From assembly GCA_950295325.1 (NCBI GenBank), contig OX485807.1, forward strand, positions 38,968,440-39,028,439: DNA of 60,000 nucleotides, in the 5' to 3' direction. Below are positions 10,862 through 22,657 of the stretch, one piece after another. Under the pieces are notes generated by a model. The model was not told where the DNA came from and searched no databases. It saw only the letters and a list, made by a program, of their open reading frames with translations. The stretch comes from Polytrichum commune (lineage: Eukaryota > Streptophyta > Polytrichopsida > Polytrichales > Polytrichaceae). Made by a program: the position numbers and the translations under genes. Each line of letters starts with the position of its first letter. The stretch's first letter is position 1.

Positions 10862-13275
10862 ATGGTAGCGCCGTATGCTTTGTCGGGGTCGTATGGGCAG
10901 CCCATGCTTCCCGAAGTGGACAAGCCCATCCTGCCGGATGTGTTTCACATCGATGATTTGTTGGACTTCAGTAATGAGGACATAGCGGGGCCGATTGTGG
11001 GAGGGCCGTCGTCGTCGTCGTCGCCGCTGCTGCAGCTGTCGGGAGTGACAGTGGAGAGCTCCTCTGTGGTGACCGCGGCTGAGGCCAGCATGTGCTGCTC
11101 CTCTCTGTCGGAGGTGAAGGCCGAGCACATGGCGACGGCCACCACCATCACCCTGGAGGCCATTGATGATAAAACAGACTTGTGTGTGCCTGTAAGTTTC
11201 TCCATTTCCGGGTTTTACACCTCTGCTGAACAAACTGCCTTCACATTGCCTTCACAAGTTCTCTGTCTGGGTGCTCCGGGAGCCACAAGTGTCGTATGAA
11301 TTTCTGTTCCGCTTGAACAAGAGCTTTCTCCACACTTGCAAAAGCAATTGTGTGTACAGTGCATGCGTGCGTGCATCAACACAGTGTCAGTTTCCAAACT
11401 CGGAGGGCTCTCGACGGGAGGATTTAATGAAGAGAGAAATTCAGATAGATTGTTTCTTTTTGTGTGATGTCCTTGACCGAATTTTCGGTCAATGCGCTGG
11501 GAATGTCGCCGGGCCATGTGCACATGACAAACATGACCCATAGGACTGTTTGGGGCTATGTGAGGAAATGCGCCGAAACACATTGTCTCAACAAGAGAAT
11601 GGCAAAAAATGGTTTAGTAGAGGTGACTTTCATGTCACCGAGTAGTCGTCGTCGTCATCGTAGTAGTAGTAGTATTAGGAATGGTACTACATACACATTG
11701 TGTTTTTTTTACATGAGAGGGTTTTGGGTTCGGAGGGGTTGAGGAAGCGCCGCCACTCAGGGTTTAGGTGGGTTCAGTATTGAATAATAATTTGGGTTAA
11801 CAATCAATGTTGGGAGGAGTAGAGGTTCGGTCCAAATGTGTTCCGGTTCATGATGTTCCATTCATTCGGTTGGTCGGTGGTTGAGAGTGAGTGGAACTAG
11901 GCTCATGAAGCACCCCCTCTTCCTTGTTCCATGGCAGTGTGACGATCTAGCGGAGCTAGAATGGCTGTCGTCCTTTGTGGAGGATTCCTTCACCATGGGG
12001 GTGGACACACCGGAGCTCATGTCCACCTGCTGCGCGGGATACCCGACGTCGTCGTCCGCTGCGACACCCATGCTCACCAAGACACCCGACCCGTACCAGA
12101 AATCTTCACCGGTTTCGGTTCTGGAGAATAGCGCCACTTCCTCGGAGGCCACCGGGACCGATTACCGAGACTACTCGGTGCCAGGCAGGGCGAGGAGCAA
12201 ACGGTCCAGGACTGGAGCACGCACTTGGACTTCACGAATTCTTCCCACAAGCTCCTCCGTCTCCAGCTTCAATTCAATGGGGGCCACGGAGTCTTACGCC
12301 ATGTCATTCTCCCCCATCGTGTCGCAGGCGACCTCGGGAGATGACAACATGAGCAGCGGGGGTGATGTAGTGGAGCAACAAGACGATGGCGACGAGGATT
12401 CCCAGAGCTCCCAAAAGCGGTGCAAAGTCTCCAACAACAACAGCAGCCACAACAACACCAATGCCGGAAACGGCAATGGAAATAATAGCAATGCCAGGAT
12501 GAAGAAGAAGTGCACGCAGGACATAACCCAGCCATGGCGATGCATGCATTGTCAAACGCAGCGGACTCCGCAATGGCGAACGGGGCCCATGGGACCAAAG
12601 ACCCTTTGCAATGCGTGCGGGGTTAGGTACAAATCTGGGAGGTTGCTTCCAGAGTACCGACCCGCAGGATCTCCAAGCTATGTGCCGCACAAGCACTCAC
12701 ATTCTCACAAGAAAGTTCTCGAGATGCGTCGGGAGAGGGAATTGCGAAGTTTGCAATTGCAGCAACAACAACAGCAGCAACAACATCAACATCAACATCA
12801 ACAACATCATCATCTACATCATCAACATGGTGGCGGCGGAGTCACGCTGCGAGACAAGTCTTCCGCCAAGACCAGCCTCCAAGACCCCCCCCTCCAGCAG
12901 CAAGACCGGCCCAAGACCCCCCTGGGCCTCCAGAAGCCCAACATCAACAACCTGAAGGCTTTGGAGCCACATATGACACTGCCCAACAAGCCTTTGACGA
13001 ATAACAGCAACAACAACTCCAGCTTGCCTCTCAAGACCCCGGACTTTCAAAATTTCCTTGGTGGAGGAGGGGGTGTAATGGGAGGCAAAAATTTGGAAAA
13101 TCAGAAATGTTTTAGCAAACCGATTGAGCTGCCGAAACTGAAGTTTGAGCTACCCAAGTTTGGAGGGGGAGCCATGGACATCTCGAAATGCCTCATGCCA
13201 CCGATGGGTATGGTCAAGGGCGAGTCGTACTGTGTAGATGACATTAGTAGGGATATTAGTCGAGGGCCCTTGTAA
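10862..13275 (+). CDS. Class A (subfamily I) GATA zinc-finger transcription factor; join(10862..11191,11938..13275)
   Basis: Nuclear DNA-binding protein expected to recognise GATA motifs in promoters. The spliced product is 555 aa: exon 1 gives residues 1-110 and exon 2 gives 111-555, with a phase-0 GT-AG intron (CCT|GTAAGT at 11191/11192; GGCAG|TGT at 11937/11938). Visible blocks in order are [14 protein letters not shown] (28-41), [17 protein letters not shown] (112-128), a basic [12 protein letters not shown] patch (194-205), and a type-IV zinc finger C-X2-C-X18-C-X2-C with Cys312, 315, 334 and 337. The finger is followed by [15 protein letters not shown] and [13 protein letters not shown], the usual class A tail. 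The [14 protein letters not shown] and finger-tail motifs together are diagnostic of plant class A GATA factors. Residues 382-411 are a Gln/His/Gly low-complexity tract. At 555 aa it exceeds the roughly 250-350 aa common in angiosperm members. The start ATG has context AAGCAATGG and opens directly onto conserved-looking sequence. I do not assign an orthologue number. Confidence 0.97.
11192..11937 (+). other. Intron 1 of the GATA gene (746 nt)
   Basis: GT-AG intron with donor GTAAGT and acceptor TTCCATGGCAG. It sits immediately before the [10 protein letters not shown] block, keeps phase 0, and holds a GTC/GTA trinucleotide tract near 11645-11675. Reading through the donor stops at 11297-11299, so retention would give a protein truncated before the zinc finger. 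Confidence 0.93.
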
Positions 13276-14440
13276 TCAGCCCTTAGCTCGTAATGAGGTC
13301 TTCGAGACACACCACACAATTATTTAATTTTTTTTGCCGGAGGAGGGTGGGGTAAACCGCTTCGCACAGACTTGTACATGGGAGATAGGAGGAGACATGA
13401 CATTGAAGACGAACATGAAGAAGATTAAGATTGAGCCTTTACACTTACGAAAACCAACCAAAAAAAAATCCTGCAAGATGATTCCCCCTCATTTTGCCTA
13501 GTCCTGTAGGGAGCAGAGCGGGTCATCGGGTATGGTCTGAAGTGGATTCAATCTGGTTTGTAGATCTATGGTACACAGCAGGCACTCAGTTCAATCCCAC
13601 TTTAGCTGCCGTCTCTAATCAATTCAAATTCCTGATTTTGGTCTACACTTGCATTGCCTTCAGGCCCAGTTCATGTGTTGCACAATTTATTTCTTAATTG
13701 TATATAGCGCCGAAGTGCTCTTTTTAATACCATGCCCACCTCATACCGCACATGCCTCCTGACCCAAGTGTTTTCTTTCGTTGTTGTTGTTGTGTTTCAT
13801 TATAATTTTGTGTTTTTATCACCACACCATGATCAATTGGTTGTCACTGTTTCTCACGGTTGGCAGACAATGTCAACTTTTCCCGTAAACCCAGTGCACT
13901 TTTCATTACCATATCCATCCCATGCTGGCACATGAGTCTTGTGTCAAAATTTCCTCCCATGCCATGCTCGACTGGTTTGTGTCACTGTTTCTCACGGCGG
14001 GCGGACATTGTCAAATTCTTCCAGACCTGAACCCCATGTTTGTATTGAACGAGTTCAATATGGCGTGCCGGAAGCTGTTGGTCCACATTTTGACATTCGT
14101 GGTTGCAAACTTGCAAGCTCGGGTGCATGGGCGATCTTTGGGAGTCGTTCCCGGTGGGCAATCTTTTGTAACTAGAAAGAGTTATTGAAGGTCAGACTGA
14201 CTCCCCCCTTCCCTGTTCCCAATCAGGCGAGATTATAATGAGCTCATCCAACTCCTGGCCGAGCTCATGTGCCCAAAAGTAACTGAACTGCTCCTGTGCA
14301 CATGGCCCACCGTGTTCTGATGCCAAGGGCTTCTGGCCATGTGTGCAGAATGAGTAAGGGCCCAGCTTCCCAAGTGGATGAACAAGTCGCTTCATCCGGA
14401 ACAGCAGCCGCTGTATGGGCTAAGGTATGTGGGGCCTTAT
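13276..14440 (+). other. GATA 3' flank; 3' UTR not delimited
   Basis: T-rich, non-coding sequence follows the TAA at 13273-13275. A near match to a plant far-upstream/polyadenylation context (AATTGTATATAG) lies around 13696, but there is no clean AATAAA to fix the end. A loose direct repeat of 'TGTTTCTCACGG' occurs near 13848 and 13986. No further coding is supported. Confidence 0.4.
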
Positions 14441-14970
14441 TATATGGTTAGTCTTCTTTACTAACCGGACGCCTATATTTGAGTGGTATATGGTAAGGCT
14501 AGTTACAGTAAATATGATATTTAGTGTTGTCACCAATGCTAATTGTCTTGCTCAATGTTAATTGTAAACCGAGGTATAGTGTCACCAACAAAAAGAATGT
14601 TAACCCAACATCTTTTTGTCATTCCTTGTGAATTTTTTTGGGGATTATAGAATTACAGTGCTGCAATTACTGTCACTTACGAAGTGATTTTCCATCTAAA
14701 CTTTAATCATCCATGACAATACTCCATCACAAGTTGCTGACAAGAGAAGGCAAGGTTTTGGCCAATGGATGATGAACTCATCCATCATCCATGACAGTAT
14801 TTGTTCACTTATTCAGAAGAAGCGTCATCTGAAAAGTTACCATAGTGATACTAAATACCATATTTACTGTAGTCGTTGTTAAGAGCGGACACTGAAAGAA
14901 CAGTCACGTGCTGTTACAATGGGCTTGGATCGTGCACTCATAATATATAAACCATTCTGAGTTTAATAAT
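14440..14970 (+). repeat. R1 repeat copy interrupted by MITE M1
   Basis: R1 sequence (ACTAACCGGACGCCTATATTTGAG...) stops at 14503 and resumes at about 14872 (AGAGCGGACACTGAAAGA...GTGCACTCATAATATATAAACC), matching the order of intact R1 copies. R1 is described in full at 16355. Confidence 0.65.
14506..14869 (+). mobile_element. Tc1/mariner-like MITE, family M1, full copy nested in an R1 repeat
   Basis: The 364-bp element has inverted ends beginning CAGTAAATATG(A/G)TATTTAGT at both termini and is flanked by TA at 14504-14505 and 14870-14871. A TA duplication is the hallmark of Tc1/mariner-type insertion. It has no coding capacity. The surrounding sequence on each side belongs to repeat family R1, which it interrupts. 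Confidence 0.75.
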
Positions 14971-15445
14971 TGTGGTTAACATCACGACAGTGAGGGCGCA
15001 TGTATACAATCACTTGAAGAGAGAGAGAGAAAAAAAGAAAAAAACCATCTTCACTTCCACCACCGATTGTGGAATAGGAAGTGACGATCTTCTTGGTTTG
15101 CAAGCCCTAACAGGATGCAATGATGCCCAAGCCGATCCAACCGTCGAAATATTGACTTGTGGGCTTGGAACTACCTGTGATAGATAGGTAGGGCCCTGTT
15201 ATGTGTGCCCTTTGCTAGAACTTTGTTAGAATTTTATGGTGATGTGGGCCTTGCTTTGTGCCCGGGTCTTGAGGGAGGCCAGTTGGCTGTAGATGGCACC
15301 CCTCAGGATCCCAATAGAGATTCCAGCTGGAAAATCAAAGGGTCTTGGGCCCATGAGGCCTCTTCAGCCATCTTTCTGGTCCTACTGTGACCCTAATAAT
15401 GAGCAGCACCTATTGGTCTGGGCCTGTTCCTTTCTTTGCCCTTCT

Positions 15446-15488
<43 letters not shown>

Positions 15489-16354
15489 GAGACTTCACTC
15501 AACCTCACAAAAATAATAAGTGAGTGATGCCAACTGGCCCCTCTAATGATTTGTGGTTTGGCTGGGCCTATGTATGATGGGATGTTGTGGTCCCTTAGGT
15601 GCGTTTCGTTTTGAACTGTGGCGGTGAATAAGTGTAATCAGGTCGGGAAAAAACAAAGTGGGGACTATGTGGGAGTGGGGCCATGAGATTTTCAGTGGAA
15701 TTATGTGTCCAGTTATTTGGAATATTGCACTTTTCCTTATGCACAAAGGTACACACACAAAGCTCGTAAAGAGTGGGGTAACCTTACAAACACTTAAACA
15801 ATGAGAGGCCTCTATCTATCTATGTTGACCTTGTGTTAGACCTAGTTCCAGGGGTCGAATAATAGTTGCAGGTGATGTCATAATGCTGTGTAATGAACAC
15901 AATATATCTTCCATATGATGAGAGGAGTCATTAGTAGGTGAGAGTATGCAATGTGCATGTATTGTTGCCATTCGAAAGCCCTTGCAGTTTGAAACACGCA
16001 ATGGGCCCACATGTGTGGGGTACATCTATAGCTTTTGGTACTTACATAGTTCTCCCTTAGGCATAAATAATTGAGATTTTGACAGCCTAATCTATACACA
16101 GGATATCTATGAGGCGTGTTAAAGAGTTGCAAAGTGCCTGGCCCGCCGGGTCCTACATGTAAGTTTATTAAGTGCTTCCAATGTGCTGCCAACGTTTCCG
16201 GACTCTGGAGCCTAGGCTGCTTGTTGGAAGTTACCATCCAACAAAGATTTTGAAGAAAAAATTACCTTGCCAAGTCACACTCGGGGGGATTCAGGAGTGG
16301 GATTTTTTAAAATATTAAAGTAGACGTTTCTATATCCAACATATATAGCAGTAA
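14971..16354. other. No gene; AG microsatellite
   Basis: Frames at 15205-15523 are open only because of the AG repeat and lack any domain. Confidence 0.45.
15449..15486. repeat. (AG)n microsatellite
   Basis: Nineteen uninterrupted AG dinucleotides. Confidence 0.95.
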
Positions 16355-16720
16355 TCTGGACACGTGATTATTTGAGTGGTATGTGGTTAAGTGTGGATCT
16401 AAGAATGGACACCCGAAAGACATGTGTTAGACAAAGATTGAATTAATGCTAAACATTTGTTAATCCTTCTAGGTTCAATAGTCAACACAACTGGAAAGAC
16501 CTGTACGACCATTTAACAAGCATGATAAATCCTCACTTCGACGATGATGAGTAAGATGTTCATATGAGCTCCAAAAACCATGCGAAAAAACGGATTTGGA
16601 GGTTGCTGATCATTTTGCACTAATTGCATGTTTTCATATCCTATGAGAAGTGGGTGCAGACTCGAGAAAAGTATCCGAAAAAACACACGTCTACCCTAAC
16701 ATCCACAAGGTCATCCAGCC
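16355..16720 (+). repeat. R1 dispersed repeat, reference copy
   Basis: About 365 bp with no coding potential. Landmarks in order: TTTGAGTGGTATGTGGTTA, GGATCTAAGAATGGACACC, GACATGTGTTAGA, TCAATAGTCAACACAA, GACCTGTACGACCATTTAA, CATATGAGCTCC, TTTCATATCC, AAGTGGGTGCA. The same order recurs in at least eleven other places in both orientations. No terminal inverted repeats or target duplications are obvious. Confidence 0.75.
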
Positions 16721-16965
16721 CCTCCAGACAAGCCTGTCAGTCACCTGTCCACCAGTGCTCAGTCACTTTACCCTGAATTAATTTGACATGACAGGAAGCA
16801 AGGAAAAACCATTCACAAGCAGACGGAACTGGTCTTGCTTTTGCACCTGCGCGGCTGTTGTGGTGGCCAATGAGCACAGGAGGGAGGGCCTCCAGTCTCT
16901 GCTTGGAACAAAAGGTGTGGTGCTTCAAAGTCTATTAGATGTGCATGAAGAAGTTGGGTTGGGGG

Positions 16966-16992
16966 ACCACCACCACCACCACCACCACCACC
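16966..16992. repeat. (CCA)n microsatellite
   Basis: Nine CCA-type trinucleotides; no gene frame is supported across it. Confidence 0.9.
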
Positions 16993-17169
16993 CGACTCAG
17001 GCCCCATACATAATTGCAAGAACGGCCTGGTCAAGCATGGAGTACACTTGATCGAACCTTCAACCCCATTATCTCAATATCAGCGACAAAACACACACTT
17101 AACAACTTAGTCAGCATTATGGATATTGAACCTGCGCCATGTGGGTCCTCCATTGAAAGTAGCGATGCA

Positions 17170-17252
17170 TATGTGTGTATATATATATATATATAAATAT
17201 ATATAAATATATATGAATATATATATATATATATATGTGTATATGTATATGT
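17170..17252. repeat. (TA)n-rich microsatellite
   Basis: Mostly alternating TA with AAA and TGA/TGT interruptions over about 80 bp; self-complementary. Confidence 0.9.
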
Positions 17253-18021
17253 ACGGCACACAGTCTCTCGGAACATTCACCGCAGCTAGTAAGCTATGTA
17301 GAAACATTCTTTGGCAGTGTGGCCCCCAACAAAGTGTTGGTTTCAGGTGGAGATGATGATGCATGGAGGCTAGGTTGATTCCCTTGGCCCATAGGGTAGG
17401 GCCCTCACCCTGTCCTGTTTTTTCCAACTATTGTGGACGGGGGTGTTCGTTCACCGAGTTTGAGATTCGGGAATTGCAATTCGGAAATCGGTAGCAGGCA
17501 CAAAATCTGACTTTTCGTATAGCCCTCCAACAAACTTATTCCAAGCTCCAACCTCCATGTAAGTTAGTGCCTAACCAGGGTAACTCTAATGGGGAGTAGC
17601 CCTACACACCTAGTGGCCTAACGTAACCTCTACCCACTTGGCATCCCACCAATGATTTTCGTCTCAAGTCTTCAAGAGAGGAGCATCGGCTGCAACCATT
17701 GGAGTGATGCAAACTTTTCAGCCAAATCTATACAGATTTGTCCAACAATTGGCAGTTTCATCCATTTTTAATGATTTTTAGGGATATTTCTAGCTATTTC
17801 ATCCATGGGAAATCAATGAAGAATCATAGAATATTCATTAGATTTAGTCATTCATTTTTCAAATCGTAAAATCACCACTGCATAGCCTTTTTTTAAAATC
17901 ACTGTATCCCACCACTTCTCTAACCTCTTCTCGAGCTAACTTATTGCCATCTGATGACTTCAAAGATTCATTTTAGTATTGATGTATGGAAGTTTAGTTA
18001 AGTTGTGTGGGCCTTGAGCAA

Positions 18022-18788
18022 GACCTCCCCAACCTCAACCCCAACCCCCTATACCTCAACATTGGATGACAACATAGGTTGGGGAAGGACCACATGCTCA
18101 CCCTAATCTCAACCCCAATATCAAATATTTTAAAATGTATTGGATGACAATAATGTTGTTTGCTAATTAACTTCTAGTCTAACACCTACAATGAACTTGC
18201 ATTCCATGTAATTTTTATGTAGTTGTTAATCAAAACCACTGCTCAGTATGGTTTTGGTTGGGACCCAACTGGGTTTTGACATGTATGCCACTGTCTGATG
18301 ATGACATGCATTATGCTATTGTCTAACTTTGACTTTGTCTTGCCATCATGATCATTCTAGTAGGCTTAGAGTGCCATTGAGCTTGTCACCCATATGTGCA
18401 ATTTGGTCCCGTTTCTAAACGTCAGTGTTTCCGAGTTCTCACCTCAAGATGTTGGCTTCACATACATGCCATTCAATCGGCGGAGATCGGGTTCTAGCCT
18501 GACAAATGGCTTGGTTTTCCCGTCCCAAAACCATGGACAAAGGATCAAATGCCTTTTTGGAGGTCGCCTTGAAGAAAAACGAGTTTTGTCTGAAGTTTGA
18601 GTCTAGTGTGGACCCGACATCCTCATTGTCACCCACAATTGCCCATCTTGGTACCTTCACCACAACCTTAAAACCTCAATACCCTTCTTGGACCTTAATG
18701 TGATGGGTTGAGATTGGGTGGGCATGTGGCCCTTCCTCGTGAACCTATATTGTCATCCAAATTTTGAGATATTGTGGTTGGGGTGGTC
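18022..18788. mobile_element. Long-TIR DNA element, non-autonomous (767 bp)
   Basis: The left arm (18022-18117) and right arm (about 18705-18788) are inverted repeats: GACCTCCCCAACC / GACCACCCCAACC outward, then TTGGATGACAA(C/T)ATAGGTT, GAAGG(A/G)CCACATG(C/G)(T/C)CACCC and AATCTCAACCC inward. Arms of 85-95 bp around 590 bp of non-coding DNA resemble non-autonomous Mutator-like elements. I could not find a 9-bp duplication to confirm the superfamily. Confidence 0.7.
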
Positions 18789-18804
18789 TACCACCTTGCT
18801 GTTT

Positions 18805-18965
18805 CAAGAATGGACACTTAAAAGACACGAGTTCCATTGAGATTGGACTCTGTGCTCAAAATATACACAACGATTTAGCTTCAATAGTGAAAACAATGGG
18901 AGGGCCTATGTGTTCACTTAAAGGGAAAAACAAGTATCCATTTGAGCTCTTACTATAACTTTCGC
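18805..18965 (+). repeat. R1 repeat, partial copy
   Basis: Matches the middle of R1 from AAGAATGGACACTTAAAAGAC through TCAATAGTGAAAACAATGGGAGG to TTTGAGCTC. Lies next to the right end of the TIR element at 18022-18788. Confidence 0.6.
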
Positions 18966-21127
18966 ATCTCAACTCCAAATTTTAACCTTAAAAATGATAT
19001 TCTGCATGACACTGTCTGGGATTTGCAATTGCTAATCAGATGAGACAAACCCGAATCCAATCTAACAGCCAAATTTGTCAATGGAGTAATTGGAAGTGCC
19101 TGTAGGGCCAAGTACTTTATTGAGTGTAAATTTCTCAAGATTGAGTGCACGAGTACTGCAGTTGCTTGAGATTCTAGGTCATGACGACTTCAATACCACA
19201 GGCCCAATCTCATGCATTTTAGCATTGTCTATTTCAATAATTAATTGGACTGAGTGGTGATGCAAGCATGACATAATCATTACAATATAGCATATTATAG
19301 AGAGTCTCACAATTTCTAATAGGATTCACATGCCATGCCCTTTGCTTGAACGTATAAATTATCTTCCTTATTTAGGATATCTAGGCTAGTGGGCATCTGA
19401 TTGATATTTGAAAAGACCCTTTTCAAAATGGAGCCTCCTCAACTTTATGTTTATGGAATTGTTAAATCGACCACGCAGTTTGTTAAAATGATCACAAATT
19501 CTTGTCGTGCAGTCACATGACCTATCAACTTTTGATTTTCATTGCACACATGAAGAGGAGCAACATATTGGCTCTATTTCCTTTTTATGTACATTTCAGC
19601 TTTGTTTCTTAGTTCATTATTATCTATGTGGAACTTTGCTAGTGTGTGGTCGATTTAGCAATCCCCTATTTTTATTACCAAAATCTGGACAGGGGCAGAT
19701 TGCATCAATTCTGAATAAATATATGAGTCGGCTCTTAAAACCTACATGAGATTGTTCTAGATAATACATATGGTGTGACTTGCATTGTATGCAATGAAAC
19801 TTACTTACCCTTGAACCAGCCATTAACTATTTGAAGTGCAAGTGGCAGCACAAAATGCTTTGATCTAAGGACTGAAACAAATTATTAACTTTTGTGTGAT
19901 TTTCAAGAATGGATACTTGATCGGATTTCTAAAATTTTGAACCTGTATGATTGATGCACTTTAATATGTACTCTCATCATGCATCAATCACTTTCAAAGA
20001 CCATCTCCACAAGTTAGAAGTCTATATCAAATCTCATCCTCTTCTATAGAGTACATATTAACTTAAGGTGCATGCAATCGAGGAATTAATATACATAAAA
20101 ATGGCGTTTTATAAATGGGGATTTTTCTCAAACCTATACAGATGTATCTCTATAAAGTTAAGTATCTTTCTACTTCCTGTTTCTTTCTAATCTCTACCTG
20201 ACTTTATCAAATTTATATTCAATGTGTAGGTACTTAAGTTGCTGGCTGCGGCTGTCTATCAGAAACTACACACACATTAACCACAGACAAACCAAAAAAA
20301 GAGGTTAAACTAATGTCTTGATTATATATGTATATATATACATAAACCAATTAGTTCAATGCTTGGAGTGCCGCAAGGTCAATTCCACATAGGATTCAAC
20401 ATGTCATGACCAATGTCAATCTGACACATAGCAATCCCCCCCTGCCTTCCCCCCCACCCCCCAAATAAATTGTTAACAAACTACATGTTGAACCAGACAT
20501 CATCTTATAGTAGTCAGTAACATGATGGCTACTAGAACATGAGGCGCTCTATTTCATCTTCACTGGTGCCAGAGGGGACTTTCCACATGGGATTCAATGC
20601 GTCTCAACCAATGTAAGAATGACACGTGGTCAGAATTGAGGGGCGAATATTTGATTTTTGTCAAAATAGAGAGCACCTCTAGGTTAATACCGATCTAAAT
20701 ATCTTATCCTAAATCAGTCAATGGCACGTGTTGTCCTCCTGAGGTACATGTCTGAAGCTATAGAGGGGCTACGAGTGCAACTCAGTGGTTCCAGTGCTCA
20801 GGGTCCTTTTCAACTTCAATACAAACCATAGGTGATAAGTAATGACTCGATTAGTAAGTTGTTGGCAGAAATTGTGAGTGCACAGATTGTTTCTGTGCTT
20901 TAATATCAATGAACTCGAGACAACAATCAATGCAAGCCACAGTAAGATGTCTGAGGCCCAGATTCTTTAGTGTATTCTTGCATTGCTTCAGTCTGTTCCC
21001 GCTCCTTGACACTTCACATATACTGAGGGCCCATTCTTCTTCTTCTTCTTCTTCTCATTCTTGTAAAGACAGTGACCAGGTGTGTGGTTATGCTGTAACA
21101 ATCTGGTTCCGCTGAATTTTGTGGATA
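18966..21127. other. No gene; short diverged direct repeat
   Basis: About 70 bp near 20366 (TTCCACATAGGATTCAA...ACCAATGTCAATCTGACAC) recurs near 20570 (TTCCACATGGGATTCAA...ACCAATGTAAGAATGACAC). Confidence 0.4.
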
Positions 21128-21238
21128 ACTGATAAGCGACTTGGTTTTATGTGAAAGAGGAAAGCTCAAAAAACGACTTGAAAGAGACTTAACAGAAGAC
21201 AAAGGATTGAAATCAACCCTCAATTATTGCTTATCAGT
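21128..21238. repeat. Short inverted repeat, possible small MITE
   Basis: ACTGATAAGC at 21128-21137 is perfectly complementary to GCTTATCAGT at 21229-21238. No target duplication seen. Confidence 0.3.
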
Positions 21239-22039
21239 CACTAACTTACATTGGTGGATCACGGCAATAGTTCTGTGTCACCAGAGAAATCCTGAACCTA
21301 ACAAGAATGACATGATGTATGGCCCACCGTCTTTTCAGTTTTTTTTTATCATGTAGTATCTGTTTTCTCCTTCTTGCTTAAATCTGAACTCCTTATTAAG
21401 TAATAAGTAGGTGCCTGCAGGTGAACAGAAATTGCAAATGTAATTCTTTGAGATGACTGATTTGTGAATGTGTGTTGAACTTCTTCCTGGCACGAGGGAA
21501 TGATTCCTGACTTTAATCTTTTCTCTTTTTACTCAAGCAGAAAGTGAACCGAAAATTTGTTGTTCCTGCAGAGGTGACTATTATATGCATTCATACACGG
21601 CGTTCGTACATCTTAGTCCTGTTAACTCGAGGACAGTGAGTAGTATTGAGTTTTATTGTATCAGATTGGTGTGTATACTTATATCACTTAAGCTACTGAT
21701 GTAGTTCTTATTGAGGAGGTTTTATCAAGGACAATCACAAAGGAAGGGCCACTACTAAACTTATCAAATTACGGAGTTTTTTGGACAGCCAGAATGATTA
21801 TATTTTTTGGTGCTAATCACTGGACGTTGTCACTTACTCCCGTGAGCACTCAACATCACTCTCACCAGTCATGCAGGACCTGTGCTATGGAACACGTGAA
21901 AGTGAGCAACTTTAATCAAGTACAACAAAAATAAATAACACATAACCCAACCGACAAAGGTCCACCTCGAGAAAAGAATGTGGGGCTTGTGATCTAAAAG
22001 GAGTTGTTCCCATTAAAGTGGAGGTGGAAGGTAAGTGGG

Positions 22040-22200
22040 TCAAATACGGGCTACTTATCTTAAATGGATACCTATATGTGAGTGGTGTGTGCTTAGGTGT
22101 GGATCTAAGAATGGACATCAAAAAGACACGTTCTTGAAAGAGATTGGAGTACTCACTCAAAATATGTTAACCATCCTAGACATAACAGTCAACAATTTAA
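22040..22200 (+). repeat. R1 repeat, partial copy
   Basis: Contains ACCTATATGTGAGTGGTGTG, TGGATCTAAGAATGGACATC, CAAAATATGTTAACCATCCTAG and CAGTCAACA in R1 order, then breaks off. Confidence 0.65.
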
Positions 22201-22308
22201 TTTTTTGAGGAAAAGAAGAGGGGAGACTGTGATTGAGTTATGGTTCTTTGACCATCACCTTTGGAGATTACATCAATTCAAGAGGGACTTCAAAGTTCTT
22301 TGCAATTG

Positions 22309-22553
22309 AACTTGGCTTCTCCATCCACATTCACAAATCTACCAAAATTTAGGTTTCTGTGAATTGGAGTTGCAATTCATAGCAAACAAGAAAAAAATTA
22401 ACCATCTAACACCCGTCTACCTTACCTAGCATGGACCTGGCTTCTCCATGCATGTTCGCGGATCCACCAGAATATAGGATTTTGCGAATCGGAGTTGTAT
22501 TTCAAAGCGAACAGGAAAAAGTAACCATCAAAGTCTCGGCTACCTTACATAGC
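22309..22553 (+). repeat. Two-copy tandem duplication, unit about 122 bp
   Basis: Copies at 22309-22432 and 22433-22553 share CTGGCTTCTCCAT / CTTGGCTTCTCCAT, ATCTACCAAAAT / ATCCACCAGAAT, GAATTGGAGTTG / GAATCGGAGTTG and TACCTTACCTAGC / TACCTTACATAGC. Confidence 0.7.
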
Positions 22554-22657
22554 TTGGCTCCAACTTTTGCGAGCTGGGGAACTAAGCTTATGTGGGAGGA
22601 CACTTGGCCCCAGGCTCGCAAATGACTGCAACTTTTATATAAATATATATTGAATAG

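Noticed and set aside
10392-10862. Reverse-strand 156-codon frame over the GATA leader
   Set aside because: Low-complexity Lys/Glu/Ser/Leu composition from purine and pyrimidine tracts; ends exactly opposite the GATA start and shows no conserved motif.
12269-12696. Reverse-strand frames of 83-130 codons opposite the GATA zinc finger
   Set aside because: Shadows of the conserved GATA coding exon.
16788-17051. 87-codon forward frame with a poly-His stretch
   Set aside because: The His run is only the CCA microsatellite; the rest lacks domains and codon structure.
17031-17427. Reverse-strand frames rich in Tyr/Ile
   Set aside because: Produced by the TA microsatellite.
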